Positions 12,066 to 24,044 of a stretch of 64,000 nucleotides of DNA are shown here, piece after piece (positions within the stretch are counted from its first letter, which is position 1; every line of letters starts with the position of its first letter). Source of the DNA: Platerodrilus igneus (lineage: Eukaryota > Arthropoda > Insecta > Coleoptera > Lycidae). The stretch lies in assembly GCA_036346225.1 (NCBI GenBank), contig JARFIW010001340.1, positions 248,001-312,000 of the forward strand, read 5' to 3'. Below the pieces are notes generated by a model, which saw nothing but the letters and a program-made list of their open reading frames with translations, was not told the DNA's origin and made no database searches. The position numbers and the translations under genes are program-made.

Positions 12066-12640
12066 TTATTCTACATTAATAATGTTTAAAACATAACTTT
12101 TAAATGGTATACGCAAATTGCTTTTTCTTATCGTTTCACCCGCGCCAGAGTACCAGAAATTTTCAATTGATTTTGCATGATCTGTGCACCCACGTATACA
12201 GAGAGAACAGCTTATTTCACGTTTTTTGGTATAACTATTGATCATATCAAATATTACTTCTTCTGCTACATTGGTTTCAAAAGATTTTGCTAATAGCACA
12301 TTTTCCTTACTGGAATTCTTAAAAATATACCTAACGCAAACAAGAAATACGGCAGCGTTTGAAACATCGGTTGATTCGTCAAGCTGGATCACAAAATAAT
12401 CCAATTTTATTAATCTTGAAAAGTTCATTTTTCTCACCATTTGTCAAATCATTATTTCTACGCGAAACTGTATTGTTTGATAAAGGAACAATTTCTATTT
12501 ATTACATCCATATCTGAAATTTTACTGTTGTCTATGTATTTGCATTTCCTAAATTTTTATACGTTTAAGTTTTTAAGAGTAAGTAAAATCCGTTCAATAA
12601 TTTTAACTTATGTTTATCTCCCATTCTGAACGGACCTGCA
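12066..12640 (-). pseudogene. hAT transposase fragment (ZBED5-like)
   Basis: The open part (12,440-12,066) reads FVIQLDESTDVSNAAVFLVCVRYIF. It continues with FDMINSY and GCTDHAKS. This is the DESTD...A.LLVFVRY and CTDGA pattern of ZBED5-type hAT transposases, including the first catalytic Asp region. Upstream, in another frame, LSNNTVSRR near 12,460-12,490 matches the segment that normally precedes it. Only the N-terminal half of the catalytic domain remains; both ends are lost. It stands immediately upstream of the protease gene on the same strand. Confidence 0.75.
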
Positions 12641-12899
12641 CCTTGACGAAGTTTTAAAATACTAGAACGGGTAGAATGGCTTGCATGTTTCCATGAGCCG
12701 AACTATAGGTTTAACCAAACTAGTGGGGTCTATAGTGAGGAACCAGACTAAGACTTTAGTAAAGATGATCGCATCCTCTGGAGTAAAAAATTCGGGTGGT
12801 AAAATAGTCCCCCATTCAAAGCTCCGAGAGGGGACTACTTCGGGGGGTGTGGTCCAAAAGAATAACAAAAGATCCGTGAACATTTTGCAAATTGGAGCG

Positions 12900-13652
12900 T
12901 AAAATGTCAAAAGTATGAAGCAAGTAGGTAAGCTAGAGAACCTGAAAATCGAAATGGATAAGTTAGCAGTGGACATAGTAGAGATCAGCAAAGTCCACTG
13001 GCCAGAGGCGGGAGATTTTTAAAATGGAGACTTCGGGGTAATTCATACAGGATCAGATGAAGGAAATTCGGGTGTGGGGATAGTTATGTGAAAAAAGACA
13101 GGACGACGTGTAAAAAATTACTTTTGAAAGAACGATAGAGTACTCATGGTTAGATTAGAATTTATACCGGTAAATACAGTAATAATACAAGTATACATGC
13201 CCACCTCTAGCTACAGTGAGCAAGAGGTAGAGGCGATCTACAAAGATATCGAAGACATACTAAAATACGTAAAATGACATAAAAATTTAACAATTACGGG
13301 AGATTTTAATGCAGTGGTACGTGAGGGTAGGGAAGAAGCGGTAGTATGTTTAATTAGTTTAGGCACGGGAAATGACAAGGGAAATAGGCTGGTAGAATTT
13401 AGCGACAACAACAATTTAACTATCGCAAATACATTATTTCAACATGCTAGAAGACGATACACGTGGAAGATGTCAGAAGATATAGGAAGACATCAAATAG
13501 ATTATATTATTGTGAGACAACGGTTTAGGAATCAAATAAAAAGCTCTAGAAGCTACCCAGAAGCAGATATAGACACCGAACACAACATCGTAATGATGAA
13601 GGCCGCTCCTAAATTTAAAAATTTGAAAAAGAAATGGAAAAAGGCACTTTGA
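12900..13652 (+). pseudogene. RTE-A endonuclease (APE type) domain
   Basis: The reading begins around LENLKIEMDKLAVDIVEISKVHWPE, where the usual ISEVRW Glu is now Lys (ISKVHW). It continues with YMPTSSYSEQEVE and then, in 13,314-13,652, RYTW, RHQIDYIIVRQRF and EADIDTEHNIV, the C-terminal catalytic His region. TGDFNA, holding a catalytic Asp, lies just before at 13,300. This domain nicks target DNA to prime reverse transcription. In-frame stops sit near 13,020, 13,090, 13,125 and 13,277. Confidence 0.8.
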
Positions 13653-13709
13653 CTTTGAGAAGTTAAAAGATAGAGGTATCCACAATAGATTTGAAAAAAG
13701 TCAAATGAA

Positions 13710-15114
13710 TTGCTAAAAGATATCGGGAAAATTTTTGATACTAAGGAAGCAGAAACAGAATGGGATAACATTAAATCCAGCTTAGACATGGCGGCCAGAT
13801 ATTTACTGGAGTATACACAAAAAGAAAATAAGAAACCATGGATAATAAATGATATTCTGAATTTAATAGAAGAAAGACGAAAATACAAAAATAAATCAGA
13901 CGAAACAGGAAAACAGAGATACAAAGCCATAAAATGGGAAATTATTCGCAAATTCAGGACAGCTAAAAAACAATGGACTGATGAAAAGTGCAAAAAAGTA
14001 CAAACTAAGATGGAAATAGGAAAGACAGACAAAGCATACAAATTAATTAGAATGAATTTTAAAGATATCAAACCATATAGTTAAAATATAAGAGACGCGG
14101 AAGAAAACGTCATTATAAAAAATGTAGAGAAAGTGATTAGATGGCAAGAATATATAGGTAATTTATATGCAAGAGAGGAACTAACAGGATTAGAACAGGA
14201 ATCAGACATTGAAATGATGACTTGGGATATCCTATACTTAGAGATGGGTTTGAGTTAGCATTAAAGGATCTGAAAATTGGTAAGGCGCCGGGTACGGATA
14301 AGGTGCCAGCAGAAACTCTAAAAGCCGCTGGACAAGCCGTATCAAAACGTCTCTTCCAACTTGTAAGCTTAAGCTATATGTATCAGACAGGCGAGATAGC
14401 CAAAGATTTCAAACGTAACATCATAGTAACTATAAAAAAAAGAAGCGCGAAGAGATATCAAAATTTTCGAACAATAAGTTTGACAGCACACGTTTCAAAA
14501 ATATTAACAAGAATTGTACAAAGACGAATAGAAAGACGAGCTAAAGAAATACTAGGAGAAGATCAATTTGGGTTTGGGCGAAATAGGGAACACGTGAGGC
14601 TATTTTAGCTCTGAGACTGATAATGGAGAAAACAATAGAGAAAGGGGAAAGCGTGTATATAAGGTTTGTAGATCTGGAAAAAACATTCGACAATGTAAAA
14701 TGGAAAAAAATGTTCAAAATACTCAATAACATAGGGATAGACGAATACTACATAGCTTATACAAGGAGCAAACAGGAGTAATAGAATTAGAGGAGAAACG
14801 TAGAGGTGTAAACATTAGGAAAATGGTGAGACAAGAATGTGCCCAATACTCATTAGTTTTTAACTTGTACATTGAAGAGGCAATGAATACTGTCAAATGC
14901 AGGAAAACATATGGAATTACTATGCAGGGACAAAAAATTGATATGCTTAGATTTGCAGATGATAGCGGTATTAGCATTTAGCAAGGAAGAGCTAGAAGCT
15001 GCTCTTAATAAAATAGAAACGGTTCTAACAGAGGGATACGGTATGAAAATTAACAAAACTAAAACTAAAGTACTAGTACGCAAAGCAGGGAAAATAAACC
15101 AAAAACAAGAATAG
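13710..15114 (+). pseudogene. RTE-A linker and reverse transcriptase
   Basis: 13,710-14,084 is the charged connector (LEYTQKENKKPWI..DILNLIEERRKYK). 14,222-14,608 holds the RT N-terminal motifs: GKAPGTDKVPAE, FKRNIIVTI, NFRTISLT, and LGEDQFGF. Then an RFVDLEKTFD-like motif A lies near 14,665-14,690 and MLRFADD, the catalytic box, near 14,943-14,963. A one-base shift follows directly after FADD, and the next open part is 14,911-15,114. The order is that of the RTE clade. Breaks: frame changes at about 14,085, 14,600, 14,770 and 14,960. Confidence 0.8.
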
Positions 15115-15209
15115 AAATAGGTAACACGAACTTACAAGAGGTTAAGGATTTCTGCTACCTAGGAAGCCAAATAAGGCAATATGGGAAAAGCACAAAAGGT
15201 ATAAAATAA

Positions 15210-15720
15210 AGCTTAGCACAATGTCGTGCTACATTTAACAAGAAAAAGCAACTACTGTGTTCAAAGACAACAAACATAGAAACAAGAAAAAGATTGCTTA
15301 AAACATATGTGTGGAGCACAGCACTGTATGGCTGTGAAGCCTGAACAGTAGGAGAAGCAGACAAGAAAAAGGTAGAAGTTTTTGGAATGTGGTGCTACAG
15401 ACGTGTGATGAAGATTTCATTTACAGACAAAGTTAAGAACAAAGGGGTACTAGAAATGGTAGGGGAAGGAAAAAATATGTAGAAAACAGTAAAAAAATAG
15501 GAGAGATACGATGATAGGCCACATACTAAGACTTGAGGGAATAGTGCGGAATATATTAGAAGCAGAGATAGGAAAGAAGAGACGTAAAGGTAGACCTAAG
15601 TTAGACTATTGCACACAGATAGTAAAAGATGTAGTATGTGTGAATTTCAGGGAAATGTGTAGGCTAGTTCAAATAGTTCAAAATAGAAATCAACGGAGGT
15701 ATGCATTCAACCTGCCCTAA
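15210..15720 (+). pseudogene. RTE-A C-terminal module a, copy 2
   Basis: Reads TRKRLLKTYVWSTALYGCEA, then KVEVFGMWCYRRVMK, and in 15,511-15,720 MIGHILRLEGIVRNILEAE with GRPKLDYCTQIVKDV and ends RRYAFNLP with a natural-looking stop. This is the typical C-terminus of RTE-type ORF2. The natural ORF end here, followed by further copies of the same module, shows that modules b and c lie in what should be 3' UTR. Confidence 0.75.
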
Positions 15721-16264
15721 CATGGAAAAATTAATGATGAAAATAATAACTATACTTAAACATGATGATTATTATAAACAACTACAAGTATTAGTCTTGC
15801 AATATTCTCAACTAATGTTAATTGTGTGAAAGGATTTACTGGAAAGCTATTAATACGGCAAATGTCTAAGTGTTGGGGATCCTTGGCAGCCACAGGCTGC
15901 TTACCCCCCTTCACATACCACTGAATGTCGATGAAGTAGGGCATACAATTGGAAAACAGTAGAAGGAGAATCGAGCTCTATATAGTCTGTTGTGGGAATT
16001 GCAGGGAACTGTATAGGCTAGCTCAGAACATAAATAAGTTGAGGTACAAGTCCAACCAGTTTCAAGACGTAAAACCTAATGACGAAAAAGTAAGTGCACT
16101 TAAATCTGATGATTATTATAAACAATTACAGGTGTTGGTTGTGAAATATCTTCAACTAATGTTGATTGTGCGAAAGGATATATTGGAAAAAATATTAATT
16201 CGACAAAGGTTCAAGTGCTGGGGGAACTTGGCAGCCAAAGGCTACTTACTTTCCTTAACATACC
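15721..16264 (+). repeat. RTE-A inter-module linkers with relic of module b
   Basis: 15,721-15,960 is the ~240 bp linker (GATGATTATTATAAACAACT to a purine-rich AACAGTAGAAGGAGAA). At 15,960-16,070 only the last ~100 bp of a C-terminal module survive (CTAGCTCAG and CCAACCAG are recognisable). A second linker starts at 16,070 and is interrupted by the SINE at 16,265. The same truncated module b occurs at 21,440-21,570 and 34,800-34,915. Confidence 0.75.
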
Positions 16265-16521
16265 CTACATGTGATATTCCAATGCTCCACCCGAAGGTAC
16301 TATATTGGCCAGGAAGCAATTTTTTTTACCTGAAAAATTTTGAACTTTGCCGAACCCTTGCTGTTCCAAGCAAGGTAGGGATCTTTAACGTGCGTGACAA
16401 CACTCACACACGGGACCTCCATTTAACTTCTCATCCGAACGAGGGCGTATTTTTGTGAAAAATGCCCGCCTAACATTTTCCAAGTGGACCGTGTCGGGAT
16501 TCAAACCCGGGACGTTCCCTC
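16265..16521 (-). mobile_element. tRNA-derived SINE, copy 2, in RTE-A tail
   Basis: The body is the same as copy 1 and the B box is present (RC of GGGATTCAAACCC near 16,497-16,509), but the A-box half of the head is missing. Perfect 10 bp flanking duplication TTAACATACC at 16,255-16,264 and 16,522-16,531. It is antisense to the LINE. Copies 3 and 4 sit at the equivalent LINE position and in the same relative orientation. Confidence 0.88.
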
Positions 16522-16599
16522 TTAACATACCACTGAATATTGGGGAAGTATTGTATATAACTGTAAAACAATAGAAAGTGACCGAACTGCATCAAACAA

Positions 16600-17075
16600 A
16601 AAAGAACAGTAGCTATGTTCAAACACAACGAACATAGAAACAAGAAGAAAATTGTTCGAAGCATATGCGTGGAGCACAGCACAGTATATATGTGAAATAG
16701 GGGCAGTAGGAAAAGCAGACAGAAAGAGACAGAAGCCTTCTGGAATGTTGTGCTTAAGATGTATGAGGATGGTATCATGGACAGACAAAGTTAATAACAA
16801 ATAGGTCATAGAAATAGTAGAGGAATAAAGATATCTGTGGAAAACAAAAAATAGAAGAAATAGAGGGGCAGGATACGTTCTAAGGAATTTCTGGGGAATA
16901 GTACGGGATATATTAGAAACAGAGATGGGAAAAAAGAGGTAGAGGTGGACCGAAATCTGACTTTCGCGTGCAGATATTGATAAATGCAAATTTCAGAAAA
17001 ATGTAAGGGTTAGTTTAGAATAGGAAACAATGAGGGTACGCGTTTAACCAGTTCCAGGACTGAAGACTTAATAAT
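16600..17075 (+). pseudogene. RTE-A C-terminal module c, copy 2
   Basis: Third iteration of the module. It is recognisable from ACAACGAACATAGAAACAAG through GGCAGTAGGAAAAGCAGACA to the terminal CCAGTTCCAGGACTGAAGAC and the TAATAATGATGATGATG tail at 17,060-17,083. It is heavily mutated. It is closer to the modules next to the tails of copies 3 and 4 and of the short insertion at 24,785 than to module a. Confidence 0.7.
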
Positions 17076-17089
17076 GATGATGATGTTTA

Positions 17090-17770
17090 TCTCTCTCTTT
17101 TATTTCTTGTTTTAATGTGCATTCTTACTATGCTGAGCGAATCAGTGTTTTAGTAACTGATCTGTCACAGATTAACACATCCGAAGCAGCATATTAAGCT
17201 ATCAAATCAATAGTCTTTTAATTATTAAGGGTCCATAAAATAATATTAGTTTAAAAGCTTTCTCATTTTGTCTATTTAAATAAAATATCGATTTGACAAA
17301 CATAATGGTTTATTTTGAAAAATTTGGAAAACTGTTGTGGGGAAAAATTGGAAGTTATATAATAAGAACTACAACCACGATTGAAGACAAACGAAATCAA
17401 GAGCTATTAATTACAATACAACTTTTAAAACCCTGCCATATATGGGACCAAGCCTCGTTCGCGTTTGGAGGTTGTTCGAATTTACGAGTTTCTTATAAGT
17501 TAGATTTGCTGTGTAAAAACAACCACATTTGTGTGCCCCACATACATTGACCCGCAAGCACATACACAAGCACAGAAAACACAGATATTTATTAATATGT
17601 AAAAACTTTTATTATATGTATGTATTTCTAAAACATGTACATGTGAACATACATTTATACAACAGCATAATAAAAAAATTTATATAAATTAGTAGGTATT
17701 GTAAGTATAGATTTATATGCCTATAAATGTCTACTTTTTTGACATGTAATTAACAATAATAGTTTCTTTT
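17090..17770. other. AT-rich sequence, no gene seen
   Basis: The open frame at 17,293-17,550 (85 codons) has no recognisable domain. The rest is low-complexity AT-rich DNA. Confidence 0.45.
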
Positions 17771-17774
17771 AAGT

Positions 17775-19385
17775 TAACAAAGCAAGCTTGGTTTACTTTT
17801 CAGACTATTTTTTTAAAAGCAGGATATCTTGTACTAGAGCATCATTTTCTTCAGCGCACTGCATACAAACTGAAAATGATTTCAATGCATCTGAATGTTT
17901 TTTTTGCTGTGACAGTAACTATATTCCTCGACCTTTTCCACCTCATTCTAATTTGTATCCTCTTTCTCGTAGTCACACACCATTAAATCGACTTCCTCTT
18001 CGCCAGTTGCCCACATGCGTATTTCATTATCTGTTAACTGGTCTGCTTGGTCAAATTTTTGTAAATTCTTTTTAATATCAGCAAAATCATCACTATTGTT
18101 TTGTTGTGCAAGAAATATCGCCAATGGAAGTTCGTCTTCTTCCTCCCAAACCTAATCTTGCGACCACAGTTTGTACCAACTCTCTTTAATATTATTGGTA
18201 CTAATACTGCACCAGGCCTTATTTACTTTTTCAACAGCATTTTTTTAATTATAATTTTTTAGAACTTTTCTAACATCTTCATGTTTTTGACTAATTATAT
18301 CTTGGAGAAGAGATTTTCTGTATCTTACTTTAATCTTTTGTATTAGATTCTGGTCCATTTGTTGAATTAAGGCGGTCCAGTTTGGAAAAAGATAGAGCAC
18401 ACGAAAATTGGGATCAACCAACCCCTCATCTGGTGGATGTGTGGTCCGTTGTCAAGGAGGAGTAAAGCCTTTTTTGGTTTATTAATATCCATTAATTGCT
18501 TTTTAACGGAAGGTATAAAGTAAGACCTAAACCATTCCGCAAATAAATCTTTTGTCATCCATCATCTACTAGTCGATTTGTAAATAATAAGAAGTTTGGT
18601 GTTTTTAAATGCTCTGGGCTTAGAAAATTTTACTATCACAGACAGTGGCAGTTTATGGAATCCTGACGCATTGCAACAAGGCATAAAGTTATCCTGTCTT
18701 TTAAAATTTTTCTTCCAGGAGCCGCCTTTTTGCCTGAATGAACCCAGGTGTTGTCTGATAGTACCTACTCTCTAAAATGCATCAGATTCATTAGCATCAT
18801 AGACCTGATCTGGTGTTAAGCTCATTTCAAAAACGAGTTGTAAAAATTTTTTGCAAAATGGTGCAACAGCAGCAGCATCATTTAACACCCGTTCCCCACA
18901 AACTCTCAAATTTCTTATGACATACCTGGATTTAAATTTGCACAACCATCCACTACTTGCTGTAAAGTCATTTTTTCAGTTATTTTTTGGTAAAAAAATT
19001 TAGCTTTTGCTCTCAAAATTTTTGAATTAATGGGAACGTGTTATTCGTTGCAACAGGAACCACATATAAAGTATTTTCTCAATTTCTGAATTTTTTGCTT
19101 TACGTAAAATTTTTCGTTTACCCGCAATTAATAAATGTAACTGGATCAGGGTTACATAACTAACATGAAGTAACCAACCTATTTTCTCAAATGTTGTGGC
19201 AACAAAAACCCGAATTTCAGTTCTCTTCTGTCTAATATCAAATACGGTAGATTCACCAATATTAAATTGTTGAGAAACTTGGTGTACGCTATTTCTCTTA
19301 TCTAGGCTGTCCAGAACTCGAAACTTATCGTGAACTCAATGTCATTTGCTTACGCTTTGCAAGCATATTAATAATGCAAGAAACT
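17775..19385 (-). pseudogene. pogo/Tigger-like transposase (jerky-type), decayed
   Basis: Read on the minus strand from 19,381: MLAKRKQMTLSSR, then a helix-turn-helix-like region with HQVSQ, NIGESTV and DIRQ in shifted frames (19,250-19,320). Mid-protein segments are clear. 18,558-18,367 is open and reads MTKDLFAEWFRSYFIP and ALLLLDNGPHIH, the DDE-domain pattern around the second catalytic Asp in Tigger/jerky proteins. The C-terminal tail, acidic with DDFADI-like and EEEVD segments, can be followed to about 17,790. Many stops and frameshifts. A possible right TIR lies near 19,630-19,670, but no matching left TIR was found. Confidence 0.75.
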
Positions 19386-20702
19386 GTAACTATAAAAAAC
19401 AACTTCGCAACCACTAGTAGACAGACATCAGCTGCCAATTGCTATGATAAGTACGACGAGCAGTCAAATCGAATACATAACATCCGTTAAACAGACAGAA
19501 CCTTAGTGAGGATTAAAACAAACACCAATCAGCATTCAACTGCGAAATTCATATTTATGTGTATCGCCTCAAGGAAACGATGTAATTGACCATGCGTCCG
19601 GGTTTTAAAATCTAGTGTTCGAATGAATCGCCCGTGCGGATTTTTGGACAGTCCGTGTAATAGTGTGTCCGTGTTTGATAAGTTATAATGTATTTATATT
19701 CAAGTAGATCCCCATTTCTAATGCATGTCCAAGCCTTTTGGCGCAATTTAGAAGTTTTGAACCCATATTAGGTTCTTCTGTAGCTTTTATTGCGACTTGG
19801 TTAATTCTTTGTACTAATTGGTACGGTTACTTATTTTTACGTTATAAAACTATTCTTATGCAATTTACATTATATTCCTTACACGCAAAACTTTTCCAAG
19901 GTTTTCAAAATAAACTGACATCTTAATAAACTAATATTATTCCATTTAAAAAGGCATAAAATGTAGAAGCCTTTAAAATAAAAATAAATAACAGAGTTTT
20001 AAATAATTGATTTATCAGTTACAATAAGATCAAGCTGTAATATGCTGTTTCGGATAGATATTTGTGGTAATCACTCACTGACGCGTTCATTCGTTGTGTA
20101 TGTGTAATAAGAATACACATAAGATATCGGAAGAAGTGAAAGAAACATATACATAAAATTAAATACCGTTGAACACATATTACGTAATATTGAAAAGCGT
20201 GTCAAATGAATTAAGAAAAAAATGCAAATATTTTGTGAACGACAAAACTTAAGATATGGTTACATTTTGCCAAAATGGTATATAATGGCCTTAGATATCA
20301 TCCGTTACAATTTATATATGTATTGTTGTGATAAATAGTTTACTAGAGGTCAATGAAACCCAAATTCTATAAATAAAACTCGTCCAAAAAGAAGAAAACG
20401 AGAAAAAATTGAAATTTTCGATTACTATTTTTCTCCACCCTGTATAAGCATAAGCGTATTTGATTATCATTAAAATACAAAAGCCATTTATAGCACTCGC
20501 ATTATTTCGAAACATAAAAGAAATCCTTATTTAATTGTATAAAAAATTTTAAGACTTTGTGTAAATAAAGCCTTGTATACTTAATAAAAACGAGTTTCAT
20601 TCTAAGAGATAAATAGCGAGCTATATAATACATCTGAGTAAAAACTATATCAATCGTATTGCATTTGCAAAGGATAGAGAAAGCAATTGCAAGTTTCAAT
20701 TA
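19386..20702. other. AT-rich sequence, no gene seen
   Basis: No coherent coding frame. The first ~300 bp are probably the 5' untranslated and terminal part of the pogo-like element. Confidence 0.45.
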
Positions 20703-20963
20703 TTTCATCGTCATCATCATCATTAAGTCTTCAGTTCTGGAACTGGTTAGACGCGTACCTCCATTATTTTCTATTCTGAGCTAACCTACACATTCCCTGA
20801 AATTCCCACAGTCTGCATCTTTCACTATCCACGTGCAATAGTATGACCTAGGTCTATCTTTTTCCTATATTTGCTTGTAATATAGCCCGCACTTCTCCTC
20901 AAAAATGCTCTAGGACGTATCCTGGTTTTCTATTTTTCCTATTTTTTTTCTCCACAGATATCT

Positions 20964-21173
20964 TTATTCCCCTATTATTTCTATAACTTCTTCTTTATTA
21001 ACTTTGTCTGTCCATGCTATTATTATCATACATCTGAAGCATAACATTCCAAAAGCTTCTACCTTTTTCCTGTCTGCTTCTCCTACTGTCCCTATTTCAT
21101 AGGCGTACAGTGCTGTGCTACACACATATACTTCCAACAATTTTTTCTTTGTTTCTATATCTGTTATCTTCAA
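20964..21173 (-). pseudogene. RTE-A C-terminal module c fragment, copy 3
   Basis: Open 69 codons: TKKKLLEVYVCSTALYAYE, GEADRKKVEAFGMLCFR and IIIAWTDKVNKEEVIE. This is the module next to the microsatellite tail. The remainder of the module (20,710-20,960) is frame-broken. Confidence 0.7.
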
Positions 21174-21614
21174 ACATAGCCGTTGCTCTTTCTTGTTAGA
21201 TACAGTTTGGTTCTCCTTCTATTGTTTTGTAAATATATACCCTATTTCACCGATATTCAGTAGTATGTGAAGGAGATTAAGCAGCCTGTGGCTACCAAAA
21301 TCCCTCAACACGGGCATTTGCCGAATTAATAGTTTTTCAATAAATCCTTCTGCACAATTAAGATTAGTTGAAAATATTTCAAATCCAACACCTGTTTTCG
21401 TTTATAGTAATCATCAGTTTTAAGTACAATTATTTTTTCGTCATTAAGTTTTCAGTCTTGGAACTGGTTGGACGCGTATCTCCACTGATTTTTATTCTGA
21501 GTTAGCCTACACAGTTATCCAACATTCCCATAGCCTAGATACAGCTTGATTCCTCTTTTATTGCTTTCTAAATATTCGCCTTATTTCACTGATATTCAGT
21601 GGTATGTGATGGGG

Positions 21615-21872
21615 TGCCCAAGATCCCGGGTTCAAATCCCGACACGGTTCGCTTGAAAAATGTTAGGCGAGCATTTTTCATAAAAATACGCCCTCGTTCG
21701 GATGAGAGGTCAAATGGAGGTCCCGTGTGTGTGTGTTGTCCCGCACATTAAAGATCCCTACTTTGCTTGCAACAGCAAGGGTTCGGCAAAATTCAAAATT
21801 TTCAGGTAAGAAAACTCTCTTAGTGGCCAATGTAGTACCTTCGAGTGGAGCATTGAAAAAATAAAATGTAGA
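21615..21872 (+). mobile_element. tRNA-derived SINE, copy 3, in RTE-A tail
   Basis: The head is truncated and starts at TGCCCAAGATCCCGGGTTC; the B box GGTTCAAATCC is intact near 21,630. The body matches copy 1. Flanks are GGTATGTGATGGGG (21,601-21,614) and GTATGTGATGGGG (21,873-21,885). It is antisense to its host LINE, at the same site as copies 2 and 4. Confidence 0.88.
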
Positions 21873-22116
21873 GTATGTGATGGGGACTAAGCAGCAAGGG
21901 GCTACTAAAATCTCTCAACACAGACATTTGCCGAATTAATAGTTTTCTAGTAAATCTTTTCACACGATTAACATTAATTAATAATATTGCAAAACCAACA
22001 CTTGTAGTTGGTTATAATAATCATCAGATTTAAGTACAATTATTTTTTCGTTATACGGTTTTCCGTCTTGGAACTGATTGGACGCGTACCTCTATCGATT
22101 TCTATTCTGAGCTAGC

Positions 22117-22395
22117 CTACTCATTTTTCGCCTCTAATATATTCCGCACTATTTCCTCATACCTTAGTATGTGCCCTATCATCCTATCGCTCCTTTTTTT
22201 TATTGTTTTCCACATATTTCTTTCTTCTACTACTATTTCTAGAACCTCTTTGTTCTTAACTTGGTCTGTCCACGATACTTTTATCGTACGGATGTAGCAC
22301 AACAATTCAAAGGCTTTTATCCTTTTTCTGTCCGCTTCTTCAACTTTCTTAGTTTTACAGCCGTACAGTGTTGTACACACATATGCTTTAATCAA
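22117..22395 (-). pseudogene. RTE-A C-terminal module a, copy 3
   Basis: Open 92 codons: YGCKTKKVEEADRKRIKAFE, VSWTDQVKNKEVLEIVVEER, and MIGHILRYEEIVRNILEAKN. It directly continues the upstream RT fragment (22,400-22,655) and so is the genuine ORF C-terminus of this copy. Confidence 0.75.
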
Positions 22396-22660
22396 TCTTT
22401 TCTATGTTTCTATGTTTGTTATCTTTGAACACAGTAATTGCTTTTTCTTGTTAAATGTAGTACAGACTTGTGCTAGTTTTTGTTTTATATCTTTTGCACT
22501 TTTCCCATTTTGTGTCATTTGGCTTCCTAGGTAGCACAAATCCTTAACCTCTTGTAAGTCTCGTTTCCTATTTGTATTCTAGTTTTTGATTTATTTCCCC
22601 TCTTTTGCATACTAGTACTTTAGTTTGATTTTTGTTAATTTTCATACCGTATCCTTTATT

Positions 22661-24039
22661 TATGTAATTAATTTTCTGTGCAGAAAGATGCATTAGAACA
22701 CGTTTTAATCGGCGTAAAGACAGTCTAATTGCATGTGCAAAGTCATTAAATTTATTCACCGTAATAAAAAGCATAATTTCCGTGTGTGATAGTCATTCTT
22801 GTTAAAGATACCTATAAACGCATACTTTATTAGGAAGCAAAGCAATTGTAAGCTTTGGTTATTTTTTCGTGCGTGTATAATATCAAAAATAAAATATTTA
22901 TTCTTGTTCAAAACAACATTTTATGAGTTTTAAATATTAATCCAGAACCTTGTTTATTCATAAAGGAATGCGAGTTATGTATCCCTCAATTTACCTATAC
23001 ATATTGAATAATAGAATCTAATAGGAATTATTAGAAATTGTTAAATAAATCAATCAATCAAGTCAATTGCAACAATGTAATACAAGGATAAACCAGACAG
23101 GTTATTAACAGTTCATGAGAACGGATATGCAACTTTGTATCCGAGACGACAGTGATACTGCAGGTGGCAGGTCACAGACGGTTAAAATATGTAATTACCT
23201 AGAAATAAGATTGTTAAATGTAATAAAGTGTAGAATTAAGAGTAAAGCAGACATGAGATCTGCAAGTTCTCGCAGCCATGTGAGGGAGCAGGATATTATA
23301 AAAAGCACGGGAGCTCAAGGCCCGGCAGTCAGTCTTCGAACTCCATACTTCGTTGTTCAAGCTACTCAAGTGAGTCAGTCTGAGTATTACAGCTTTTGCA
23401 TTGTTGTTTACCTAGACTACTCGCCCTAGTTCAATTAATTATTTTCGATTTAAAGTTATTTTATACAGTTATTCAAAATTCCATGATAATTTCTGTTTAA
23501 GATAAATAAATTGTTAAGAGTTTGGAAACGTTTTTTAAAAACATCGCTCCAAAGGCCCGAACCTTAACTTGCGTTACGTTAAAAAAGAAATGTTTTGAAA
23601 GCCGATTAATTATTAGTATAATTGAAAAAATGCGGATACAAAGCAACCCGTGACTATTAAAATCCATAAAATTTAAACCTAGATAAGATAAGGAGTTTTA
23701 TAGTCTTAAGCTTTTCAATAAGATAAAATGAGACGCGCCATTAACCTTGTGCATTAGAAAAGAATACACTGCACGTTTTGCTACATACATAAATCAAAGC
23801 TTGACTCTAATTGGATAGTTGTAACCGTGCAATTCTTACATCAGTGGTGACTATTGCTTCCAAACGAATCCGAAAAAATTTGAATGTGACGTATTAAGAT
23901 TATTTTGTATATAAAACCGAAACTTGATTAAAACGTTTCATTTTTGAATTCTTTTTAAAGCCAAATAACTTTAAAGATTGGCGATTCGTCATTCGTCATG
24001 AAAGATTTAAAGCAAAATTGTATGCTGTAAATAAGTTTA
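22661..24039. other. no confident gene; possible solo LTR inside
   Basis: 23,060-23,590 has LTR-like parts: a TATA-like ATATTATAAAAAGC near 23,293, a GC-richer segment after it, and AATAAA near 23,508. No target duplication or TG...CA ends were fixed, so I do not call it. The open frame 23,115-23,429 has no domain. Confidence 0.35.
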
Positions 24040-24044
24040 TCTCC

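Larger units (their letters stand above)
12660..17085 (+). mobile_element. RTE-like LINE, family A, copy 2 (near full length)
   Basis: From 5' to 3' the copy holds: leader with a small hairpin (12,806-12,837), APE-type endonuclease, reverse transcriptase, C-terminal module a (15,220-15,720), linker, a ~100 bp relic of module b (15,960-16,070), a linker holding an antisense SINE (16,265-16,521), module c (16,600-17,060), and a TAATGATGATGATG tail. The same 3' architecture occurs in copies 3 and 4. RTE elements normally encode one ORF with endonuclease and RT; the extra 1.3 kb after the first C-terminus is abnormal. Stops and frameshifts throughout. Confidence 0.85.
20703..22660 (-). mobile_element. 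RTE-like LINE, family A, copy 3 (5'-truncated)
   Basis: The tail (TCATCGTCATCATCATCATTAAG on the plus strand at 20,708 onward) is at the left. Then, moving right: module c (to 21,200), linker, relic of module b (21,440-21,570), linker with a SINE (21,615-21,872), module a (22,045-22,440), and the end of the RT (FCYLG and GYGMKINKNQTKVLVC, 22,500-22,650). Homology stops near 22,660, so the copy is truncated within the RT. Same 3' architecture as copies 2 and 4. Confidence 0.85.

Noticed and set aside
13473..14071. Long minus-strand frames with hydrophobic leucine/phenylalanine-rich products
   Set aside because: They mirror the A-rich plus-strand RTE coding sequence; antisense of Lys/Glu/Asn-rich protein gives Phe/Leu/Ser-rich shadows.
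15756..16989. Minus-strand frames across the RTE-A linkers (also 1,923-2,387 and 34,516-34,743)
   Set aside because: They lie opposite the LINE coding strand and its linker, differ in length and frame between copies, and break in different places; treated as shadows.
20680..22870. Target duplication around RTE-A copy 3 (AGCAATTGCAAG / AGCAATTGTAAG)
   Set aside because: The similar flanks lie ~180 bp beyond the end of LINE homology and contain mismatches; too weak to call.
23060..23590. Solo LTR
   Set aside because: TATA-like and AATAAA motifs exist, but neither TG...CA ends nor a target duplication could be fixed.
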